A program made the translations under genes and the position numbers. The notes beneath the pieces were generated by a model, which was given only the letters and a program-made list of their open reading frames with translations, did no database searches and was not told the DNA's origin. 64,000 nt of DNA from Cymbidium sinense (lineage: Eukaryota; Streptophyta; Magnoliopsida; Asparagales; Orchidaceae). Shown one piece after another: positions 22,371-35,184 of the stretch. Numbering within the stretch: position 1 is the stretch's first letter; every line of letters starts with the position of its first letter. The stretch lies in contig CM038220.1 of NCBI GenBank assembly GCA_021442155.1, positions 82,574,897 through 82,638,896 on the forward strand, given 5' to 3'.

Positions 22371-25300
22371 TCCTATTGGGGAGTCACCTTTCAAATCGGA
22401 GAAAAGAAAGAAGAGACCTTATAGAAATTCATCGGTAAGATGCCACGATATCCAGATGTACTTATTGATCGATACATCATCAAGGTACATGTACTATCTC
22501 AAAAAATAGAAGTCACTACCCTTTAATGGAACCAATCACCTTAATAAGGACTCCTATGATGGGTATGCATATGTACTAGAGATTCTTCCCTACACACAAA
22601 AAAAGTAAAGCAGGGTTTATTTTAAATCATCAAACAATTTATAAAGCTAATTACAAAAAGAATAAATGGCCGTTTGTGGTCGGGCACCACCGCACAAACC
22701 CAAAAATATCAAATTAGTGAGATCTACCCTTATACAACCTGGATTACAAATGAATTGAATTATAATTTAAGAAAAATAATTCATTATTATGGGGGTCTTC
22801 AAGCTTTATTCTTCTTTCTTTCTTTTCTTTTCTTCTTTTCTTCTTTGGATCTTCCTTTAGATGGTTGAATGGTAGATGCTCCAAAGCTTCACATGGTCCA
22901 TAAGGTAGGATCTTATGACCAATGTTCATCCTAATCCTCCATAACAAATCATTCTAACATCCTAAATATACAAACTTTTACATGAAAAGGAAAAGAAAAA
23001 TCTAGCTAACACTTGCAAAATAAGGGTTAGTTAAATCACACCACACAAATCCCAAGCATTTATATTAGACTTATCATCCCACACATGAATGACTAAGTCC
23101 ACCTGGCCTATGGATTATGCTAAGGGGTATAAGCACCTGCAAGTAAGAAGTATTTATATTTTTATTTATGATAGCGCCCCTTTAGCATAATCCCCTACAG
23201 AAAATAATAGTTAGACTAAGCACGTCCTACCATTCATTCTATGAGCATACACCCTAACATCTAGTCTAAAGCATTCATCACAAAATAAAATAGACATCAA
23301 ACCATGCACTTACCTAACCTAAAGCTAGAAGTGGTGACTTAGGCTAATGTGTGTGCTTTGAAGGTTTGTGTGGTATGCTTACTTAAGACTTTAGGTTTGA
23401 ATTTTCTAAGTGTGAAAGACATGTTCAACTTTGAGGAGGGTTTTATTTAAGTTAAGTTGTTTAAGTGTTTTGGGTTATTTTTATTTCATGTTTTAATTTG
23501 GCTTAAGTGAAACCTATAATTAATTACTAAGTTATGAAGAGAGGAAAAGAAGAGAACTTCTCTTTCCCTAATCCTTAAGTAATTTCTAAGGCAAGTTCAC
23601 ATTTTAATTTCATTTAGGTGAATTTTTTATTACATCTTTTAATCAATCCTAAGTTTAGATAAACCCTAAATAAACCTATTAAAAAAGAAAGGCATTTTAA
23701 GATTAAATAAAATGAATCAAAATTCACACAACACACATTACTTCAATTTTTTCCCAACATATATAACATGCATATGGATGGACCCTAAGCTTATCTATAC
23801 ATGAAAATGAGAATAATTAACACACTTTATGATGCATGCTAAGTAAGCCATGTAAGAAATTTATAAGATTTAGATGCATGATTTTTCTTAAGTAGAAAAG
23901 GTTTTCCTTATCAAAATTTCACATACATGCATGAAAGTAAGAAAGGCATAAGTCAGTACCACGCCATTGTTAACCAGAGGTGTAAGGTACAAGACCTACT
24001 TAGGGCTACTTAAAGCCTCACAACCTCGGGTTGTCCAGACTAATATACCACTTTCCTTAAGTACTAATAAGCATATAAAAGAAATGAAATGAAGAAGGAA
24101 TATGCAAAAGTTGTTTAATAGTTTCAATTTTTGTTTATGCAATTTATTCATGTAAGTATAAGCAATCCTTCTTAGATTATGGCATAGGGATGAATAGGGT
24201 ATAAAGTTAAGTGTTGGGTTCTTTTCAAATGAACCCTACATCTTACCTACGGTTATTCAAAACTATGCTAAAATAAGAAAGGAAGGAAATGCTACACTAA
24301 ACATGACTTTATAATTCATCACATGCAAGCTAATAATTAAGATATGAATAACACACTTTCATATTTGATGTTTTATTTATAGGTTTTGAAAATACTTTAG
24401 ATTTAGTAGTAATAATAGCCACTCATATTTTACTTTAGCCAACACATGCACATTTGACATAAAGTAAATAATTTCATTTTAAAACTTTGAAAATAGAAAT
24501 TATGGATGCATGAATCACATGGCATACAACTTAACATGTTGGGAATGATCTAAAGCAATGTAATCATGTAAAAACTCACTTTAGTTAAATCCTAAATACA
24601 TTCTTAAAGAATAAGACAATTTAGAATAAACTAAAGTGAATTTCAAAAATGATTTTTGTTTAGTTTGATGTTTGATTTAATTTTGAAAAGTTGAGATATG
24701 TTTGCTGTTCCTAACCTATTCCCACATATGTTTTGTATTTTGTTTAATTTTCAGATAATTAAATCCTTTTTTAAGCATTGATTAGGTTAAGGTATGCATT
24801 AAGTGGCTGAATTAACACTTACATACAACACCTTAGAAAAAGTAGCTATGTAATTATGAGCCAATGAGATGACATAAAACCCATAAGGTATTTAAATTTG
24901 TAATGCACCTAATAATGGAAAGGCCTAATGCAATTTGGCCCATAATTAATTAAGTGAGGGGTTTAGTTTAAGTATTTTAAAACACCCCTTCATACTTATG
25001 AAAGGGGTTTTAATTTCTTAATTAGACTTAGGCTATTGAACACCTAAGAATCTACCCAAGGTAGAATAAATAAGTTCTAAAATTTTTCGAATTTTGAAAA
25101 TTATTTATAAGGATAATTAATGAATTAACCCTTAATTAAGAGGAGATTAAGAAAATAAAAAGAGGATTTAGGGAATAGCTTAAGGGAAATGCCCCAAAAT
25201 TATTCCATAAATCCCCTACTCACTAGAACTAACCTTAATCAAACTTAATCAAAGGGTAAATCCACTAATCACACCTTAATTACCCTTAATTACATGAAGG

Positions 25301-25752
25301 GGTAATTAGGTAATTAGCTAGTAGTTTTCCCTAATTAAGGCCTCAATAAATCTTAAGAAAATTAGGGGTGGCAGAGGTCATCCCTTAAAATAAATTCTAG
25401 AAATTTGAGATCAATTGGTGACTTTATTAGGGAATAATTAACTAATTAACATTCCCAAAGAAACCCAAATTTAGAGAAAAGGGGAATTCAAAATATAAAA
25501 AAAATATTTTAAATATTCTAGATAAAATTATCTATCAAAGGCATTTTTCCTTCTATTTTTCTGATTTTTCTATGAGGAGTTATGACTTTTAGAAGCTATA
25601 GAGATTAATTAAAAGTTAATTAGTTAAATAACTAATCCCCACTTAGTACCACCATGCGGCACGGTGGTGGCGTCGCACTATATGCGACGTGAGCCCCTTA
25701 CTTAAGTTGTCAAGTCAGGGGAATGGCGGGGCACACACACTTTTATCCTTAT

Positions 25753-25767
25753 CCGATCAAAGATCGG
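25753..25767. promoter_or_regulatory. Conserved LTR palindrome CCGATC-AAA-GATCGG
   Basis: A 6-bp inverted repeat around 3 bp, kept at the matching place in the 3' LTR copy (44,094-44,108, CCGATCTAAGATCGG). It is followed in both by a GG(A/T) segment and a GTCCAT element. It could be a protein-binding site in the LTR promoter. Confidence 0.4.
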
Positions 25768-26679
25768 ACGTCTGAGGATACACTCATGGTTTATAAAATG
25801 GATAACAGATATATAAACATGTGTAATAATCTCAGCCGTCCATCTATAACATGCGGATGGATGGCTAAGATGGGCTGAGTTCTTCCCTGAGGATGAATGT
25901 GAACCATTCATGATTCAAGGGGAGATCCGAGCTGATCTTTCATAGATTCATTCAAGACTCAACCCACAACATTTAAAGGACCGAATCCAATCCAATGGTG
26001 GATTTCACATGCAATGGAAATTTCTTTCACAAAGGAGCAACACCTCTTAGCCTAAGTGATCAAAAAATCACTAACCTCGCTAGAGGTGATCACCGATGCT
26101 CGAGATCGATGGGGTAGCTTCGTTTAGTGGAGATGAAGCCTTATTGAAGTTCCTAGCTCTTGAGGTTGAGTGGATGAATGGGTGGACCAACTCCTCTTCA
26201 CTCCCTTTGTGGCTTTGATTGAATTGATCTCTCCTTTGCCTCTAGAACTTCAGAGAAAACTTGGGTAGGCTCGACTTAGCTCCTAGATCAAGTGTGCAAG
26301 AGGAATTGAAAGGAGATTGAGTGTAGAGGAAGTTTAGAATTCAATGGACCTCCCCTATTTTGCACTGTGCTAAATAGAAGAATGGGAAATCTAAATCCTC
26401 TCTAGGGACCTTAGAAAGCTCGAGGTGGTTGCCAAGGCTTCTGTTCTAATCAGTGTGAATCAATTCAATTTTTAGTGGATTAGGAGAGTATATCTCCCCT
26501 AAATCGGATGGTGCAATAAGCTTGTCATTTTGATCCAATTGACATAATGGGTTGGGTTGTTTGAGTTGTTAGAGCAATGCACATGGTCGGTTTGGCCAGA
26601 GGAGTGGAATGCTAACTCTTATGTGCATCCAATTGAGCTTTGGGGGTGGGGGTAGTTTGAAAATTGGATTTCATGCTAT

Positions 26680-27800
26680 GGGATCGGGTTTGGTTCATGG
26701 GCCAAATGGGTTGACCCAACCCCATTGGGTTGGGAACATCACTAAGTCCCCTTGAGCTTTAGGAAAGCCTCAAGTGATTGTGATGATTGTATGCCCAAAA
26801 TATCCATGGGCTAGGCCAAAATTTGTTCTATGGCCTAGAGGTAAAATGGTCATTTTACTATTTTTTTTCAATTTGGGTATGTTTGGTATGTTGAGAAAAT
26901 AGGTTTGGCCAAGTTTCAAAGGATTTGGAATCCATTTGATAGGGTTTGGCTCATGTTGACCCATTTAGGTCAAAATGGGTCAATTTGGGTCAAGTTGACC
27001 AATTGGTCAAATTGGGTCAAACCAAGGGTCAAGTTCATATGACCATTTGAAATGTTTGGAGCCTTTGGTTTGGTTCAATTTGGATTAGATTTGGTTTTGG
27101 CTCATATGACTCATTTAGGTCAAATGGGTCAAGTTGACCCATTTAACCCATTTGACCTATTTAGGTTAGGTCAAGGGTAGGTTTAGGTTTAGTTAGTCAT
27201 ATGGAGTGGATTGGTATCTTCGTTTCCAATCAATTTTGGTTAAGTTCAATTTTGGCTCAACATGACCCCTTTAGGTCATGTTGGGTCTAAGGTCAATTGG
27301 GCTAGGTTAGGTCTAGTTGGCCAATTGAGGATTTGGTCAAGTTCCACAAGTGATTTGGGATGGACTTGACCCATTGGTTTCAATCAATTTGGCTTAGATC
27401 AAGTTTTGACACATTTTGGCCCTTTAGGTCAAAATTGGTCAACTTCAAATGGGCCAATTGGACTAGGTTAGGCTCAAATGTTGGCTTGGTCAAGTTCAAA
27501 CATGGGTAATGAGTGAACTTCAATCAATGGTTTCAATCAATTTGGCATGTAGTGGAATTTGGCTATGTAAGGTTTCATTTTAGGTTAAGTGTTGACTTGG
27601 TCAACCCTTAGGTTTGACTTAGTTGGACCCAATTTGATTGATTGATCATCCCATGATGATTGTTGATCATGATGGGAGGCAAGTATGAGTTTGGTTCAAT
27701 CCAATTTGGTTAGGATCAAAAGTTGGCTCATAAGAGTACTTTAGGCCACTTTGGGTCAAGTGAGCCTAAGTGGGTCAAATGGCTTGGTCAAAGCTTGATT
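26680..27800 (+). repeat. GGTCAA/TTGACC-dense tract in LTR
   Basis: Dozens of GGTCAA and TTGACC hexamers in a mainly imperfect tandem pattern, for example near 26,965-27,025 and 27,115-27,170. TTGACC contains the W-box core recognised by WRKY factors. A shorter version of the tract lies in the 3' LTR at 45,270-45,790. Confidence 0.7.
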
Positions 27801-29020
27801 TGAAATTGATTGATCTTGTATTTGGACTTATGATTGAAATATAAATCCACTTACAAAGGTTTGAAAGTCAAATAGATTTTGATCCATTTGAAAATTTCAT
27901 ATTCAAAGGAAGAATATGCAAGAATTTTGGGTTTGATTTTGATTTGGGTTTTGATTGAAGGATTGGAGTTTGGATTTATATATGAGCTAATGATTGTAGG
28001 ATTGATTGAACCATGAGAGAAAATCAAGAGTTTGGCTTGATTTGAATTGATCTTGGCTAAGTTTAAGATTTTGGTTTGAAAGGCTTAGATTGGGGTTTGG
28101 GTGGATTTGAATTTGATTTTGGAGTTGATTTTGATTGTTTGAATTTATATTTCATTTATTTATGTGAATAAAATGAGAATATAAATTGATCATGAAAAAT
28201 TTCAAGAATTTGAAGAAGTTTAATCATTATTTGGGCTAAATCCAATAAAGGGAATTTAAAAGATTTAAGAGAATTTTTTAATTTGAAATTTAATTTTAAA
28301 TTGGATTTGATTGATTTATATATTATATTTCATTTATATATGAGAACATAAATAAGAATATAAGTTGATTTTGAGAAAATCCCATTAGTTTGAAATGGTT
28401 TGATCAAAGTTTAGGTTAAATCCATTAATTAAAATTAAGGGATTTAAGGGAATTTTATGCATTTTAAATTTAGAATTTAATTTTAGGGTTTGATTTTATT
28501 GAGTTATATTTATATTTCATTTATATATGAGAATATAAATTAGATATAAATAAGTTTTGAGGATATCCCAAGGATTTGAATAGGTTTGATCAAGGTTTAG
28601 AGCTGATTTTGGTTAAGTCCTTTAATGGAAAATTAAAGGGACTTAAGGAAATTTCATGAATTGATTTTGAATTTTTAATTTGATTTGATGGGTTTAAATT
28701 TATATTTCATTTATATATGAGGATATAAATGGAAATATAAATGGATCATGAGAAAATCTCAAAGATTTGAATAGGTTTTGATCATGATTTTGGCTAAGTC
28801 CTTAGGAAATGGTTAATGACTTAGGAAATTTGAACTTAGGAATTTTGATGGATTTTGATCAAGGGTTTCAATCATGGATTTCAATTATGGAATTGAATCA
28901 TGGAATTGATTTGAGTCTGAGAAAATCAAATTGAATTGATTTGGAGTTTGACTTGAAGGAGGGAAAGTGAGGAATGGTTTAAGCTAAAGGGTTGGAGATT
29001 TTCCTAACACCCCAGGCTTG

Positions 29021-29720
29021 ACATTCCTATGGCTAACTCTTGTAAGTCTTCTAGGGCTGAAGGTGTGTCCACCTAATCACTAGATGTGCCTTAAGACTAA
29101 GAAACTCTTAAAGACTAAGAGGTATCCTAAGCCTAAGATGGAGGTGTTGAGAGCTCATTCTAAAAATAGGTCAACAAAATATGTGTGGTGTGACTTACGA
29201 GGAACACCGCACGTATTGGTGTTGACCGAAATGATCAACAACACCGAAAGATCACAAGCACTAACAGAAACCATCTATCCCTGACCCAAGGAAAAGAAGG
29301 AATCCAGAGCATACTACAATGTGGCTCTACTTATGTTCAAGACATAAGAGAGAGGGAAGAAATCCACTAAGTGTGAACCTTCCACTAGGAAGCAGTTCAA
29401 ATCATTTACAAGGAGATGAAAGGTTGGATTTGATTTGAATCTCACCTAGGGAGAGATCTCCACTAGGAGAGAGAGTTGAATTTGTTTGAAATTTTGTTAG
29501 GTTTACATTTTAGGATAAACCTTGTTGGTTTGCAATGGGTTGTACTGAGTAGGAGCCATGGAGGCTAAGACCTAATTCAATTTTACCAATCCAAAGTGGC
29601 AGTCTACTAAGCATATAATAGGACTAACCAACCAAAGGAATGCCTTTCGGTATGCAATAGTTGTACCAGAAGAAAGCGCGGGGAATCACATCCTCCAAAG
29701 TAGAGATCAGTTGTTGGGGA
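29021..29720 (+). other. Leader-like region after the 5' LTR
   Basis: Non-coding by eye. A 66-codon frame at 29,084-29,284 shows no family similarity. It leads into a chain of related short segments that continue to 31,560. Confidence 0.4.
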
Positions 29721-31560
29721 AATCTATTAATGAACTAATAATATCTAGTAATGAACTAATAATAACTAATAATAATGAACTAATAATAATGAACTAATAA
29801 TGAACTAATAATAATGAACTAATAATAACTAGTAACTAAAACTAAAGAACTAATAAACTAAAAATAAATAACTAACAAAACTAATAACTAATAATAACTA
29901 AAATACCACTGGGGTGATTAGTTGCTTTGGGCAACAAATAAACCGACCTGGTCGACTCACGGCGACAATCATGCTAGAAAGAATGCATCATAGTCTTACA
30001 TCTTCGAAGGAGGAATGATTACCGTGGTAACCTGCTTGTGGCAAAACAAATTGAACCTGACCTAAAAGAGACTATGGAGAGAGTACCAACCTGGGGATTT
30101 ATCTCAACTTAGGTAGTCAGGCAATTCCTATAGGAAGTTCTACTGACACAGCCTTAAAGATAGGATGTCTGCTTAGGACAAGGGGTCCTTTGGGGGCTTG
30201 AATCTTAATTTGTAAGTGAATTAATTTTTTTTTATTTGTTTGTTTGTTTTATCGTGGACCCTGTTAGTTTATGAGGGATCAAACTGAGAAGGAGCTTATA
30301 TCAGCCTAGACTTATCTCAGATTTACTGAACTAAGGGAGTATTTGCACATCCACTAAACAAATTTTCCAACCGTAGGGGTGGCTACTTGGAAAGGGGAAC
30401 TGTCCAATCCAAAAGTAACCTGTAGTGTCTAAATGGGGTTGCAAAGGACTTGATCCAAATAGAGTGCCCACAGGGGATGGGGCCAGTAATGGCTTAATCC
30501 AACACCCTGGAGAAAATGGCATGGCTAGTCATAAATTCAATAGGTATTCGGTGTCCTACTCAAGGAGAAAGCACGGGACTCATATCTGGCAAGAGTGGTG
30601 TACTCACCGAGTGAGTAACTGTTAGCATAGAGAACATCAGCCAACCTAAGGTGCCCATCAGTTTGGAACAATCAACTTAGGAAGAAAGCTCTGGGACTCA
30701 CATCCTCCTATAGTGGAACTGGGATAGTCTATCTTCGGCTCGACAGGTGCTATCCAACCTAGAGGGACTACTGAGTGAATGCCACTGGGGACTAATATCA
30801 GCTCAAAAGTAGTCAAGAGAAAAGGATCCTCTTGGGGGACTTATCCTAAACCTCAAATATACTCAACCTAGTTAGAGCATGATGGTTAGTTCAAGAAGAA
30901 AGTATGGGGACTCACATCTTTTTAAACGTAGTCAATATGAGGTAGCTTACTGGATGTGTTGTAAAGCATACCATACTAATAAAGCACTCTTTGATTTGCA
31001 ATGATCGAGTTAGGAAGAAATCGGGGGGACTTACATCCTCCAATAGATGAACACTAGGGCGACATACTAGTGAGGTAGTATGTAGGCCTGACCTAGAGCA
31101 GCTAATGAGTGAGTGACACTGGGGGCTTGCTCTGATATTAAAGTAACTTGAGACAAAAGATTTGTATTTGTTATGTGCATGTGCAATAAGAAATAGGATG
31201 CCTCTGGGGTACTCTTGCACTTACCATAAAACATGGGAATCATGAAATGATGCCATGGATGGCAAAATTCCCACTAAGAAAGGACGCCAGGTTCTCTCAC
31301 ACCTAACTTAGTTATGCTAATCAAAATAGGATGCCTTTCGGGTTCTCTCACACCTATTCTAAAGCAACGGGAGATTGTGTTTATGTTATGAAAGTTGGAT
31401 AGGATGCCACTGGGGACTCTTACACCTATCCTAAACACGTCATGACGAATTTGCAAGACAAGCAAATAATACTTCAAAAGAAGAGAAGATTTGATGAATG
31501 AAATCAGATATTGTTCTTTTCTTAATGAATTATTTTCAAACAGGTTTTGTTTCAAGTGTA
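29680..31560 (-). repeat. Degenerate minisatellite, likely 3' untranslated region of a minus-strand Tat element
   Basis: A loose motif of the form CTGGGGACTYACATCCTCC recurs at irregular spacing of roughly 70-200 bp (near 29,690, 30,565, 30,688, 30,785, 30,905, 31,022, 31,118, 31,206, 31,330 and 31,400). Later copies read GGATGCC.CTGGGGACTCTTACACC. It directly follows, on the minus strand, the integrase end at 31,600. Tat-lineage elements are known to carry hypervariable tandem repeats between pol and the 3' LTR, which fits. Confidence 0.55.
29724..29895. repeat. Imperfect (AATAATGAACT)n microsatellite
   Basis: Repeats of ACTAATAATAATGA and shorter variants fill about 170 bp. Confidence 0.9.
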
Positions 31561-31599
31561 ATATTTCTTTAAATAGAGCCCATTAATTGGAAGCATTAG

Positions 31600-33060
31600 G
31601 TATTCCCCTTTACAATCAATAAGCTGATAAGATCCTCCTTAGGCCTTCTTATGACATGGGGCCTTCCCAAGTGAGTTCAAACTTGCCTCCCATCTTCGAT
31701 GTGTGCAATAATGGTCTCCTTATGACTAACAAGTTCTCCTACCGAAAAGATCTAGGGTGGACCAGCTTGTTGTGAGCTTGAATCATTTTGGCCTTGTACA
31801 ACTCGAGGTTCTGGCACACCTGTAGGCAACTTTCTTTCAAACCTTTGAGCACCTCTAACCACAACTTTGCATTTTGCTCTATAATGATCTTGCTACCCAA
31901 TGTTATCCTTAGTGACGAGAGTTGAACTTCTAAAGGAAGAATGGCTTCGGACTCATACACTAAGGATAATGAGGTAGACTGAGTTGGAGTTCGGTATGTG
32001 GTGCGGTTGGCCCACAAGGCTTCAACCAACTGCTCGTTCCATTATCGTTTGTTATCATCAAGAGTTTTCTTTAGTATTTGGATGAGAGTTTTGTTGAATG
32101 CTTCTGCTAAACCATTAGCTTTGGGGTAGTAGATGGTGGAGTATCTCCAATCTATACCATGTCTTCTGGAAAATCTATTGATCTTTGTGCTTTTGAATCC
32201 TATACGATTATGAGATATAATTCATTGAGGCACACCAAACTTATATATGATTTGGTTCTTGAAAAAGTAAAGTACATGGCGAGCTGTGGCCTCTTTAAGT
32301 TGGATGGCTTCTGTCCACTTTGAAAAGTATTCGGTGGCAGCTAAGAAGAATCGATGCCCAATGGAAGAAGGAGGATCGATCGGACATATAATGTCGGTAC
32401 CCAACACTCAAGTGGCCATGAAGTCAATGTAGGTGTAGAATATTGGGTGGTGGTGGAGACCACACTGCACACGACATCGATGGTATCTCCTAGCTATTCA
32501 TGCAATCTATGATCATAGAAGACCAGTAGTATCCAAGTCTTTTGATCTTCAACTTCATCTTTGGACTGAACTGATGTGCTCCATATAGACCTGAATGTAC
32601 CTCAGTTATAATTCCATGAGCTTCATGTTTTTCTAAACAACATAACCACATCTGGTCAAAATACTATCGCTACAGGGTGCCATCAACAAAAGCATAGGAA
32701 AGAGCTCTCTATTTCACCTGATGGGCTTGAGATTTCTCTTGAGGTAGTTTGCCGGTGTTCAAGTAATCTATGAATGGTTGCCTCCAATTTAGCTCATTGT
32801 ATATTTTGGCAATGACAACATTCCCTTCAAGAGAAAGTATCTCAATGAGTTTAGAATCAATAAGGGATAAGACTTAGTCTATTTGGACCTTTATTGAAAT
32901 GGACTTATCTTCGACATGCCAACTCTTTGGCAAGTTTCTCCAAGGCATCTACTATTGCATTCTCTACTCGGGGAACCTTGTAGATAGTGACTTTGAGAAT
33001 CTGGGCCAACAGCTTCATGGTATACTCATAGTAATGATGAAGCTTAAGCTTGAGGACCTG
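31600..33060 (-). pseudogene. Tat-type gypsy aRNaseH-integrase fragment, inverted
   Basis: Reading the minus strand from 33,060: the end of the second RNase H (LHHYYEYTMKLLAQILKV, VENAIVDALEKLAKELA), a decayed zinc-binding region, then the integrase core (LGTDIICPIDPPSSIGHRFF, FSKWTEAIQLKEATARHV, IIYKFGVPQ). Near 32,150 come YSTIYYPKANGLAEAFNKT and near 32,030 WANRTTYRTPTQSTSLSLVY, then the C-terminal domain with FELTWEGP near 31,670. The first catalytic Asp (GTDI) is present, unlike the plus-strand copy. Stops and frameshifts make it non-functional. It meets the plus-strand gag head-to-head at about 33,060. It resembles the plus copy in the integrase core but is not identical, so it is probably a second member of the family. 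Confidence 0.8.
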
Positions 33061-33930
33061 GTAGGACCCGACATTCCTGTAGAGGGAGACAGCGGTAACC
33101 TGCATAGGAAGGTGGTGGATAGCACCTCCATGCATGAAAAAGACATCAAATATATGGTGGAGCAACAAGTGAGGGATGTGTTGGCCCAAACTTGAGTGGC
33201 TCATCTATTCCAAAGGGTAGACTACGTAGAGGAATTTGATGGTGGCCAATACCCTAAGGACTTTGTGCCTCCGCCCGTCAAAAATTTTGATGGCAGTGGG
33301 AACCCCTGACAGCACATAGCACATTTCAGAGCTGGATGTTGCAACGTTGGTGGAAGTGATGCACTCTTCTTTCACCTCAATGTCAACAGCTTGACAGGCA
33401 TTACATTTGATTGGTATGTTGAACTATCCAATGGTTCAGTAAAGACATTTACTGAGTTAGAGTAGCTCTTTATTAAAAGATTTGTTGGAGCTCAACATGG
33501 TAACGGGCAATCTCGCTAGAAGCACAACAACACCCCGGTGAGTCCCTTATTGATTACATTCTTAGATGGCTCAATTTAAGTATGAAATGTGAATGACAGT
33601 TATCTGAATAGTATGCCATTGAAATTCTGCTCAAGAATATTCATGGCCCCATCACCTTCATGCTTAAATGGTTCACCATTAAGACATTTGAGAAATTAAT
33701 CAATAAAGTGACTAGTCTACAAGAAGAGGTCAAACAGTTACCTTTCCAAGATCAGTTAGCCAAGCCAAGACCGCAGAAGACATTTCAAAAAAAGTTAGGG
33801 GTAGTCACAATAGTTGATAAGGGGAAACAACTAGTTGGGCCAGATAGACATCGAGCTCACAAACCTCTACCACCTCCCTCCTTTTCCACCACCTCACCCA
33901 TCATATTGGCCACCTGCCACTAGTGGCTCA
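33060..33930 (+). pseudogene. Gypsy (Tat-type) gag remnant
   Basis: The plus strand reads VGPDIPVEGDSGNLHRKVVD at 33,061, then EEFDGGQYPKDFVPPPVKNF, DGSGNP, HFRAG, ITFDWYVEL, FTELE and LFIKRFVGA. This corresponds to the retrotransposon gag order (F.G...P..HL..F, A..WF..L....I.....L...F...F). An opal codon near 33,197 and later stops break it. It should encode the capsid-like structural protein of the element. In Tat elements gag precedes protease, which is the order seen here. Confidence 0.75.
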
Positions 33931-35184
33931 CACCACTGCTCGAGTATCTCCTCTCAAAGATCAACAAAGAACATTCTTATCTTCCGTTGGGTAACTACCA
34001 CTTATTTATTTTTGCTGACAAAATGAATAGAACTTTTTCATTCAAAAGGGAGGTAGTCAGGAAGATCTTCAAGAACCTCTTGATAAAGCCTAATTTTCAG
34101 TGACCAGAGCCTAGGAGGTCGGAGGATGTGGGTAAGAGTCATAATCCAAACTATTACCCCTACCACCACATGCTAGGACATGTCTTGGAAGAATACTTTA
34201 CCTTTAAGCACTATCTTGAGCATAGCTACAAGTAGGGTGTCAATGTTATCCCTACAAAATACCTATTAGAATAACCCTCTAGTTCTATTTAAGTAATCCT
34301 TGGGGATACACATGATCTCCTCAAGATAGAGGAAGGTTGGGGTATCTCCTTATCCCGAACCTCCAAGAAAATAATTTCTAAATCAAAAATAACCCTTGTA
34401 TATGCAAGCAACTCAAACCTCCAACTCTAAGGAAGGTTTGCAAGTTGCTAAAGATAACTTGAGGGAGGTAGAAGCTCAGTAGCAGCAGTGATAGCTTCCA
34501 CTTGCCCAAGATAACACATTAGTGCAACCACCGATAGATTCCATCACTCCTTCTTCAATGTAGCCATAGTTCCTTCAACCAGTTCTTCTTCTAACAGTCA
34601 TACTATATCAGCGGAGCAGGGTGCCAAATCCCTTGCTCAGCTTTCTTTACTTGATTTCTACTTTGTACCTTCATTCAAATCTAAGAAATCAATGAAGAAG
34701 AAGAATGGTTCTGCTTACATTCTCTCTACTTTTGATTATCTTGATGATTTTATTCTTGTAGAAAGCTCTCCTACTACTAATAATTATAATAATTTTGATA
34801 TAGTCCTTTCTAATTTTGAAATGGATCACCCATTTCTAAATCACCGAGTTCACCCACTGAGATAGACTTGGAGTCATCTAACTCTGATGATCCGATAAGA
34901 GAAGTTGTAGGTGAACTCATGAGGTATAACTTTCCACTAAACCATCTCATGAAGTCACCAAAGTTAACCTTGTAGTGGCAAAGTTCTACCTCCTAGGTAG
35001 CACCTCGATGGGTAAACAAGTCATTCTAATTTATTAAGAAGCACCTCCATAGGACTCTCCACCCATGGATATGCTTGTGAAGGACTAGCCTAGAATTGAC
35101 TATAATGTCCTCACTCATTTGAGAAAGTTGCGCTAAACTAAGCATATATGATGCCCTTATCTTATCCAAAGAGATAAGGAGTCA
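33931..35184 (+). pseudogene. Decayed gag-pol linker region
   Basis: Scrambled frames include FKREVVRKIFKNLLIKPNF near 34,040 and PNYYPYHHMLGHVLEEYFTF near 34,150. The latter resembles a degenerate zinc-knuckle segment (C.YH...GH.TE.C) whose cysteines are lost. The Ser-rich stretch 34,560-34,800 is low-complexity linker. No intact ORF. Confidence 0.5.

Larger units (their letters stand above)
22440..29020 (+). mobile_element. 5' LTR copy of a giant Tat/Ogre-type gypsy element
   Basis: It is homologous in order and orientation to 39,680-45,800. Shared blocks include the start (TGTACTTATT, ACTATCTC, GTAAAG(C/T)AGGGTTTATTTTAAAT), the CACCAC box near 22,690, the TTATGGG.GTCTTC box near 22,795, GGTGACTTAG(G/C)CTAAT, and a GGTCAA-rich tail. 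Relative to the 3' copy it lacks about 1.1 kb just after the GTTTATTTTAAAT block, at about 22,635. Tat/Ogre elements are known for LTRs of several kilobases. No PBS was identified at its inner end, so the right boundary (about 29,020) is approximate. Confidence 0.6.
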
